A stretch of DNA of 64,000 nt from PFJX01 sp040757575 (GTDB taxonomy: Bacteria; Pseudomonadota; Gammaproteobacteria; Burkholderiales; Thiobacillaceae), in the NCBI GenBank assembly GCA_040757575.1, contig JBFLXA010000016.1, forward strand, positions 1 through 64,000. The letters are read 5' to 3'. This document shows, one piece after another, positions 51,865-57,987 of this stretch. A program made the translations under genes and the position numbers. The notes beneath the pieces were generated by a model, which worked only from the letters and a program-made list of their open reading frames with translations, made no database searches and was not told where the DNA came from. The first letter of the stretch is position 1. Every line of letters begins with the position of its first letter.

Positions 51865-51870
51865 TATAAT
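51865..51870 (+). promoter_or_regulatory. -10 hexamer of nadK
   Basis: TATAAT ends 8 nt before the nadK ATG. A start site 7 nt after it would coincide with the ATG, so the transcript would be leaderless or nearly so. There is no good -35 or ribosome-binding site in between. Confidence 0.4.
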
Positions 51871-51878
51871 TTCACGCC

Positions 51879-52751
51879 ATGAAACCAGATTTCAAGACAA
51901 TTGCCCTGGTCGGCAAATACAACAGTCCGGCCAGTGCCTCCTCCCTGTCCCGGCTGGCAGACTTTCTGCAGGCCCGGGGTCATACGGTGCTGGTCACCTG
52001 CCACACGGCGGAAACCTGCGCCATGGAGGGTTTTCAGACCCGCACCCTGAACGAGCTCGGCCATGAGGCGGACCTGGCGGTGGTGCTGGGGGGCGATGGC
52101 ACCATCCTCAACATCGCCCGCACCCTGGTGGATTTCAACATTCCCCTCATCGGCATCAACCAGGGCCGCCTGGGTTTCCTGGCGGACGTCTCCCTGGACA
52201 CCATGTTTTCCACCCTGGACGAGATGCTGGGGGGCGAGTTCGTGGCTGAGGACCGCATCATGCTGGAAGCCAGCGTGGAGCGGCACGACGATGTGCTCAT
52301 CGCCGCCTACGCCTTCAACGACGTGGTGGTGAGCAAAAGCACCCTGGGCCGGCTCATCGAGTTCGAGGTCTACATCGACAACCAGTTCGTCTACAGCCAG
52401 CGGGCAGACGGCCTGGTGGTGTCGTCCCCCACCGGCTCCACGGCCTATGCCCTGTCTTCCGGCGGCCCGATCCTGCACCCCACCCTGGAAGCCGTGGCCC
52501 TGGTGCCCATCTGCGCCCACACCCTTTCCGCCCGGCCCATCGCCGTCAACAGCCGTTCCGAGATCGAGATCAACCTGATCCACGCCGACGACGCCCGAGT
52601 CCACTTCGACGGCCAGCGCCACGCGGACCTGAAGGTGGGGGATCGTGTGGTGATCCGCCGGGCGAAAAACACCGTGCGCCTGCTGCACCCGGAAGGCCAC
52701 AATTACTACGACACCCTCCGGCAGAAGCTGCATTGGGGGGAAAAGCTTTGA
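51879..52751 (+). CDS. nadK: NAD kinase
   Basis: 290 aa. Phosphorylates NAD+ to NADP+. Motifs: LGGDGTILNIAR (GGDG), the following NQGRLGFLADVS, and the DGLVVSSPTGSTAYALSSGGPILHP segment with the NAD-binding Asp/Ser. The length is normal. No ribosome-binding site is evident before the ATG (see the -10 at 51865). It is followed by a heptamer array and recN. Confidence 0.95.
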   Translation: MKPDFKTIALVGKYNSPASASSLSRLADFLQARGHTVLVTCHTAETCAMEGFQTRTLNELGHEADLAVVLGGDGTILNIARTLVDFNIPLIGINQGRLGFLADVSLDTMFSTLDEMLGGEFVAEDRIMLEASVERHDDVLIAAYAFNDVVVSKSTLGRLIEFEVYIDNQFVYSQRADGLVVSSPTGSTAYALSSGGPILHPTLEAVALVPICAHTLSARPIAVNSRSEIEINLIHADDARVHFDGQRHADLKVGDRVVIRRAKNTVRLLHPEGHNYYDTLRQKLHWGEKL

Positions 52752-52754
52752 CTG

Positions 52755-52851
52755 CGGGAATGGGGAATGGGGGATGGGGGATGGGGGCAGAGCCAACCAC
52801 AACCCCATCCCCGCTATTCTTCCCATTTCCCCTCCCCCATCCCCCATCCCC
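52755..52851. repeat. inverted heptamer arrays (ATGGGGG) between nadK and recN
   Basis: The left half (52755-52787) reads GGGAATG-GGGAATG-GGGGATG-type units; the right half (52802-52851) is C-rich. GGGGATGGGGGATGGGGG (52770-52787) has an exact 18 bp complement at 52834-52851. The right half ends directly against the recN ATG at 52852, occupying its ribosome-binding site. Confidence 0.9.
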
Positions 52852-54519
52852 ATGCTGTTAAGCCTGACCCTCGCCGATTTCGTCCTGGTGGCGCGCCTGA
52901 GCCTGGATTTCCATCCCGGCTTTTCCGTGCTTACCGGGGAAACCGGCGCGGGCAAGTCCATCCTGCTGGACGCCCTGGCCCTGGTGCTGGGTGAACGGGC
53001 TGATGCAGGGGTGGTGCGTGCCGGGGCGGAGCGGGCGGACATCAGTGCGGAATTCAATCTGGAGGATGTGCCCGCCCTGGCCGCCTGGCTGGAGGAGCAG
53101 GACCTGGCTGGGGAAGAGGCTGTCCTGCTGCTGCGCCGGGTGGTGGAGGCGGGGGGGCGCTCCCGGGCCTACATCAACGGCCGGCCCGCCACGGCCCAGC
53201 AACTCAAGGCGGCCGGCGGGTACCTGGTGGATATCCATGGCCAGCATGCCCACTACTCCCTGCTGAAGAGTGCCGAACAGCGCCGCCTGCTGGATGCCTA
53301 CGGGAGCGCCACGGCCCTGGCCGGGGAGGTGGCGGAGGCCTGGCGGAGCTGGCAGGAGGCCACCCAGCGGCGGCTGGCGGCAGAAACCCGGGGCGGTGAA
53401 CAGGCCCGGGAGCGGGAGGGGCTGCAACAGACCGTCAGCGATCTCGAGGCCCTGGGATTTACCGCGGAAGGCTGGCAAATCCTCCAGGACGAACAGCGCC
53501 GCCTGGCCCATGCCGCCGAACTGGCCCAGGGAGCCCAGTTCGTGGCCGACACCCTGGAGGAGGACGAGGCGGGCGTGCTGGCCCGGCTGCGTCTGGCCCG
53601 GGGCCGTCTTGCGGAACTTGCGGAACTGGATGCGGCCCTGGGCAGCGTGCGCCAGACCCTGGACGAGGGCAGCGACCTGCTCCGGGAGGCAGCCCGGGAA
53701 CTGCGTCGCTACGGCGACCGGGTGGACCTGGACCCGGCGGCCCTGGACCAGGCGGAAGCCCGGCTCACCGCCATCCAGGACATGGCCCGCAAATACCACG
53801 TGCGCCCGGATGCCCTGCCGGACCTGCTGGGGGAGGCCCGCAACCGGCTGGCGGCGTTGGGGGAGGCGGCGGATCTGGAAACCCTGGCCCGGGAGGAAGC
53901 GGCCCGGGCAGCCGCTTACCGGAAACTGGCGGAGCAACTGGGCAGCCAGCGTCAGCGGGCCGCCAAACGCCTGGGCAAGGCGGTGACGGAGACCATGCAG
54001 CAGCTTTCCATGCAGGGCGGAGAATTCCGGGTGGATCTGGTGCCGGGGGAGCCGGCCAGCCATGGCCTGGAAGACGTGCTTTTCATGGTGTCTCCCCACC
54101 AGGGGCAGGCGCTCCAGCCCCTGGCAAAAACCGCCTCCGGCGGCGAGTTGTCTCGCCTGGGCCTGGCACTTCAAACGGTGCTGTCCGAGGTGTCCGGCGC
54201 GGCCACCCTGATCTTCGACGAGGTGGATGCGGGCATTGGCGGCGGCGTGGCGGAGATCGTCGGCCGCATGTTGGCGGACCAGGGCAAGCGCCATCAGGTC
54301 CTGTGCGTGACCCATCTGCCCCAGGTGGCGGCTAGGGCGGGGCGGCATTACCGGGTCAGTAAGGCCACGGAGAATGGCCAGACCCGGTCCCGGGTGGAAC
54401 TGCTGGACCAGGCGGCGCGGGTGGAAGAACTGGCCCGCATGCTGGGGGGGGTGGAACTGACCCAGGCCACCCACCGCCATGCGGCGGAAATGCTGGGTCT
54501 GGAAGCGCCTTCCGTCTGA
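52852..54519 (+). CDS. recN: DNA repair protein RecN
   Basis: 555 aa from ATG 52852 (MLLSLTLADFVLVARL). SMC-like ATPase for double-strand break repair. Walker A GETGAGKS at residue ~30, the DIHGQHAHYSLL segment, long coiled coils (~150-350), then signature SGGELSRLGLAL and Walker B LIFDEVDAGIGG. The D-loop and H-switch (VTHLPQVAA) are present. The start is placed directly after a heptamer array, with no normal ribosome-binding site; the upstream frame is only repeat sequence. Confidence 0.94.
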   Translation: MLLSLTLADFVLVARLSLDFHPGFSVLTGETGAGKSILLDALALVLGERADAGVVRAGAERADISAEFNLEDVPALAAWLEEQDLAGEEAVLLLRRVVEAGGRSRAYINGRPATAQQLKAAGGYLVDIHGQHAHYSLLKSAEQRRLLDAYGSATALAGEVAEAWRSWQEATQRRLAAETRGGEQAREREGLQQTVSDLEALGFTAEGWQILQDEQRRLAHAAELAQGAQFVADTLEEDEAGVLARLRLARGRLAELAELDAALGSVRQTLDEGSDLLREAARELRRYGDRVDLDPAALDQAEARLTAIQDMARKYHVRPDALPDLLGEARNRLAALGEAADLETLAREEAARAAAYRKLAEQLGSQRQRAAKRLGKAVTETMQQLSMQGGEFRVDLVPGEPASHGLEDVLFMVSPHQGQALQPLAKTASGGELSRLGLALQTVLSEVSGAATLIFDEVDAGIGGGVAEIVGRMLADQGKRHQVLCVTHLPQVAARAGRHYRVSKATENGQTRSRVELLDQAARVEELARMLGGVELTQATHRHAAEMLGLEAPSV

Positions 54520-54525
54520 GGGGTT

Positions 54526-54978
54526 TCAGTCCTCGTCCCGGGGAAGGGGCGGTTGCTTGCGGTTGGGGCAGTTTTCCCGGATGCATTCCACGTACAGGTT
54601 GAGGGCATGCTCCGCCAGTCTGAAGCCCCTTTCAGCAGCGATGGCCTTCTGGCGCTTTTCGATTTCCGGGTCGTAGAACTCCTCCACCTTGCCGCACTGG
54701 ATGCACAGCAGGTGGTCGTGGTGGCCCCCCTGGTTGAGCTCGTAGACGGCCTTTTCGTTGTCGAAATGGTGCCGCACCAGCAGCCCGGCCTGCTCGAACT
54801 GGGTCAGCACCCGGTAGACGGTGGCCAAACCCACATCCACATGGTCCATGATCAGCAGGCGGTATACGTCTTCGGCGGTCAGGTGGCGCTGGTCAGAATG
54901 CTCGAACAGATTGAGGATTTTCAGGCGCGGGCCGGTGGCCTTCAGGCCCATGGTCTTGAGTTGCTGGGAATTCGTCAT
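54526..54978 (-). CDS. fur: ferric uptake regulator
   Basis: 150 aa. Winged helix (LKATGPRLKILNLFE, HLTAEDVYRLL, VGLATVYRVLTQFEQAGL) and metal-binding dimer domain (HFDNEKAVYELNQGGHHDHLLCIQCGKVEEF) with a second Cys pair (CIRENCPN) at the C-terminus. It represses iron uptake genes when Fe2+ is bound. It converges on recN (6 nt between stops) and is divergent from bamE, the usual arrangement in betaproteobacteria. Confidence 0.95.
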   Translation of the reverse strand: MTNSQQLKTMGLKATGPRLKILNLFEHSDQRHLTAEDVYRLLIMDHVDVGLATVYRVLTQFEQAGLLVRHHFDNEKAVYELNQGGHHDHLLCIQCGKVEEFYDPEIEKRQKAIAAERGFRLAEHALNLYVECIRENCPNRKQPPLPRDED

Positions 54979-55041
54979 GTAGGTGTCCTGGACTTTCGGG
55001 CTCGAGTGTCATCTCCGTGGGGTCTATTGCCCCGGGCTGTT

Positions 55042-55056
55042 GCGCTATCATAGCGC
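55042..55056. promoter_or_regulatory. palindrome carrying a -10-like hexamer on both strands (fur/bamE)
   Basis: GCGCTAT-C-ATAGCGC is a perfect palindrome. It holds TATCAT on the + strand (toward bamE, 37 nt before its ATG) and TATGAT on the minus strand (toward fur, ~64 nt before its ATG). Either overlapping divergent promoters or a regulator site is possible. Confidence 0.45.
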
Positions 55057-55087
55057 GGCTTTCCGCCCTGACTTCCGACCCGTCTCC

Positions 55088-55477
55088 ATGCCACCTCTAT
55101 ACCGCCCTGTTCTGCTCATCCTTCCCCTGATGCTTGCCGGTTGTGGGAGCTGGTCCAATCCCATCGACAAGCTGAGCCCCTACAAGGTAGACATTCAGCA
55201 GGGTAACGTCATCGAACAGGCCATGCTGGACAAGCTCAAGCCCGGCATGACGCATTCCCAGGTGCGCTTCATCCTCGGTACGCCTCTGGTGACCGACCCC
55301 TTCCATCCGGAACGCTGGGATTACGTCTATCTCTACGCCCCCAAAGGCAAGCTGGCGGAAAAACGCCGGGTCACCGTGGTGTTCGAGAACGACAAGCTCA
55401 AGGGTATAGAGGGCGATGTCGTAGCGGCGGGTTCGGAAGCCGCCGCCCAGCCAGCTGCCGAGGGTAACAAGCCATGA
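55088..55477 (+). CDS. bamE: outer-membrane assembly lipoprotein BamE
   Basis: 129 aa from the ATG at 55088 (MPPLYRPVLLILPLMLAGC), lipobox LAGC. BamE/SmpA domain with DIQQGNVIEQAMLDKLKPGMTHSQVRFILGTPLVTD and RWDYVYLY. Part of the Bam complex that inserts outer-membrane proteins. Its stop overlaps the dapB start (ATGA). Confidence 0.93.
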   Translation: MPPLYRPVLLILPLMLAGCGSWSNPIDKLSPYKVDIQQGNVIEQAMLDKLKPGMTHSQVRFILGTPLVTDPFHPERWDYVYLYAPKGKLAEKRRVTVVFENDKLKGIEGDVVAAGSEAAAQPAAEGNKP

Positions 55478-56286
55478 GCAGCCCCATCCGCGTGGTGATC
55501 GCCGGTGCCTCCGGCCGCATGGGCAAGGCCTTGCTAGAGGCAGTGGCCGGGTCCGGCGACATCGTCCTGCATGGTGCCCTGGAACGGGCGGGCAGCCCCT
55601 GGCTGGGCCACGATGCCGGGGAACTGGTGGGTACCACTCTGGGCACCCCTATTACCGAGGACGTGGCGGCGGCCCTGGATGGCGCCCAGGTGCTGATTGA
55701 TTTCACCCGTCCCGAAGCCACCCTGGAACATCTGAGGCTTTGCCAGGCCAGGGGCGTGGGCCTGGTGATCGGCACCACGGGCTTCGACGAAGCCGGCAAG
55801 GCAGCCATCGCCGATGCCGCCCGGAACGTGCCCGTGGTTTTTGCGCCGAACATGAGCGTGGGCGTCAACCTGGCCCTTAAGCTGCTGGACATGGCGGCCC
55901 GGGTGTTGAACGAGGGTTTCGACATCGAGATCGTCGAAGCTCATCATCGCCACAAGGTGGATGCGCCCTCCGGTACGGCCCTGCGTATGGGCGAGGTGGT
56001 GGCAGCCGCCCTGGGGCGGGATCTGCGTACCTGTGCCGTTTACGGCCGGGAAGGGGTGACCGGCGAGCGAGACCCGGGCACCATCGGTTTTGCCACGGTA
56101 CGGGGGGGCGATGTGGTAGGCGATCACACCGTGATGTTCGCCGGGATCGGTGAGCGACTCGAAGTGACCCACAAGGCCTCTAGCCGCATGACCTTCGCGC
56201 TCGGGGCACTGCGGGCTGCCCGCTACCTGTCCGGCAAGGATAAGGGCTTGTTCGACATGCAGGATGTGCTGGCGCTCAAGGGATAG
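55474..56286 (+). CDS. dapB: 4-hydroxy-tetrahydrodipicolinate reductase
   Basis: 270 aa. NAD(P)H-binding AGASGRMGKALLEAV, the GTTGFDEA and APNMSVGVN loops, the substrate-binding signature EIVEAHHRHKVDAPSGTAL, and DHTVMFAGIGERLEVTHKASSR. Step in lysine and meso-diaminopimelate synthesis. Translationally coupled to bamE. Confidence 0.96.
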   Translation: MSSPIRVVIAGASGRMGKALLEAVAGSGDIVLHGALERAGSPWLGHDAGELVGTTLGTPITEDVAAALDGAQVLIDFTRPEATLEHLRLCQARGVGLVIGTTGFDEAGKAAIADAARNVPVVFAPNMSVGVNLALKLLDMAARVLNEGFDIEIVEAHHRHKVDAPSGTALRMGEVVAAALGRDLRTCAVYGREGVTGERDPGTIGFATVRGGDVVGDHTVMFAGIGERLEVTHKASSRMTFALGALRAARYLSGKDKGLFDMQDVLALKG

Positions 56287-56366
56287 CGAGCAATTGCGAT
56301 TCCAGCCGCTTTCATGTAAAGGTAGCCGGGTTTGAGGTCCTGACACGGCGACCAGGGGGAGGGAGA

Positions 56367-56786
56367 TTGGCTATCAGCCATTTGATTGCCACGGTGCTTT
56401 TTGCTTTGTTCCTGAGTTTTCCGGCAGGAGCGGTGGAGGTCATTGCTAACAAGTCGGTACCACTGGCCAAGATCAGTCTTGGCAGCGCCCGGGCCGTTTT
56501 CGGCATGCGCCAGGTGAAATGGCCTGATGGCAGTCTGATTCGGGTATTTGTCCTGCCTGATTCCAACCCCGTCCACGGGGCCTTGTGCAAGGAACGTCTG
56601 AATCTGTATCCCTACCAGCTTCGCCAGTCCTGGGACCGGTTGATCTTTTCCGGTATGGCCCAGGCTCCCATCGAAGTTGCCAGCGAGGCCGAGATGCTCG
56701 CCAGCGTGGCCGCCACGCCGGGCGCGATCGGCTATCTCGCCCGCCCGCCCCAGAATGAGAAGGTGAAGGTGCTGAATGTGGAATGA
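56367..56786 (+). CDS. small PstS-like periplasmic protein
   Basis: 139 aa; the start codon is TTG at 56367 with a strong GGGAGGGAG site before it, and no ATG is near. Signal ISHLIATVLFALFLSFPAGA, then a truncated phosphate-binding-like fold (VEVIANKSVPLAKISLGSARAVFGM, the S/T-rich anion loop is weak, ending GAIGYLARPPQNEKVKVLNVE). Similar short PstS-like genes often precede outer-membrane and EAL genes in betaproteobacteria; the real ligand is unknown. Overlaps the next gene by 11 nt. Confidence 0.75.
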   Translation: MAISHLIATVLFALFLSFPAGAVEVIANKSVPLAKISLGSARAVFGMRQVKWPDGSLIRVFVLPDSNPVHGALCKERLNLYPYQLRQSWDRLIFSGMAQAPIEVASEAEMLASVAATPGAIGYLARPPQNEKVKVLNVE

Positions 56787-57984
56787 ATTCCGTAACCGGA
56801 TTGCAGGCCTTTTGTGCCTTGGGGTGGGTTTGGGCCTGGGCTGTCCGGCCCTGGCTGGGGGGGATGACCGCCTCCAGCTGCACGGATTCCTCACCCAGAC
56901 CCTGGTGCATACCGATGCCAACAACTTTGGCGGCGAGAGTGAGGATGGGGTTGGTGTGGACATGCGTGAACTGGGGGTCAACATTTCCTTCCGCCCCGAC
57001 TCCGATTGGCTGTTGTCTGCCCAGGGCCTGGCCCGCTGGGCCGGGGAGATGGACGACGGCGATCCAAGAGTGGACTACGCCTTTGTCGAACGCAGTCTCT
57101 ACGCCGATGAGGCCCACCGGCTGAGCGTATCCCTGGGCAATGTCAAGAATCCCTACGGGCTGTACAACACCACCCGGGATGTGGCCCATACCCGACCCGG
57201 AGTGATCCTGCCCCAGGCCATCTACCTGGACCGCATGAGAAATTTCTTCCTGGCCGCTCCAGGGATGAGCCTGCGGGGGGAGCACGAAGGCATGCGCCAT
57301 GGACTGAACTGGCAGTTGAGCACTGTGCGCATGGAGGCGGACGATCCCGAACTGGACTATCTCTTCATGCCCATCCCCGGTTCCACTGTAAACGCCCCCG
57401 GGCATTTCGATGGCAGCGGCTCCTGGCTGGCCCAGACCATGCTGGATCTGGACGGCGGCCAATGGCGGCTGGGTCTGTCCTTCGGCGATGTGGGCATGCG
57501 CTACAAGCCCGCCCTGCCGCAACCCTTTGATTACCCGTCTGGCAAGGTCACCCTCAAGCCTGTCACCCTGACCCTGCAACGCAATCTGGAGAAAGTGACC
57601 TTTACCGCCGAGTTTTCCCGGGCCAAGGTGGACAATGAAAGTCTGGCCATCAATTTCGTATCCCAGGGCTGGTATGCCCAGGCCACATGGCGGTTCCGGC
57701 CCCGCTGGGAGGCCTGGTTGAGAAACGAGGCGATCTATTTCGACAAGGACAACAAGAACGGGTCGCGCTACGACAGCCTGTTGCTTGAACGGGGGCTGGG
57801 ACATTCAAAATCCTGGGTACTGGGGGTGCGCCACGATCTGACGGCCCAGCTTGCCCTGTCGGCCGAGCTCCATAGCGTCAACGGCCTGGCCATGCTTTCC
57901 CCTGCGGATAATCCCGACCCCGTCAACGACCGCTTCTCCAGCAACTGGAACATGTTGCTTCTGCAAGCCGCTTACCGTTTCTGA
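56776..57984 (+). CDS. outer-membrane beta-barrel (porin-like) protein
   Basis: 402 aa, signal RIAGLLCLGVGLGLGCPALA. The body alternates polar and hydrophobic residues with many Trp/Tyr turns (LQLHGFLTQTLVHTD, GVNISFRPDSDWLLSAQG, AWLRNEAIYFDKDNKNG) and ends in the aromatic barrel terminus LLLQAAYRF. No family name is certain; it resembles uncharacterised porins with a short periplasmic N-terminus. It is in a three-gene run between the PstS-like gene and a GGDEF-EAL gene (3 nt gap). Confidence 0.8.
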   Translation: MWNEFRNRIAGLLCLGVGLGLGCPALAGGDDRLQLHGFLTQTLVHTDANNFGGESEDGVGVDMRELGVNISFRPDSDWLLSAQGLARWAGEMDDGDPRVDYAFVERSLYADEAHRLSVSLGNVKNPYGLYNTTRDVAHTRPGVILPQAIYLDRMRNFFLAAPGMSLRGEHEGMRHGLNWQLSTVRMEADDPELDYLFMPIPGSTVNAPGHFDGSGSWLAQTMLDLDGGQWRLGLSFGDVGMRYKPALPQPFDYPSGKVTLKPVTLTLQRNLEKVTFTAEFSRAKVDNESLAINFVSQGWYAQATWRFRPRWEAWLRNEAIYFDKDNKNGSRYDSLLLERGLGHSKSWVLGVRHDLTAQLALSAELHSVNGLAMLSPADNPDPVNDRFSSNWNMLLLQAAYRF

Positions 57985-57987
57985 CCC

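Noticed and set aside
52755..52851. The heptamer arrays taken as a CRISPR array
   Set aside because: Units are 7 nt with no unique spacers between them, and the second half is the reverse complement of the first. No cas genes are present.
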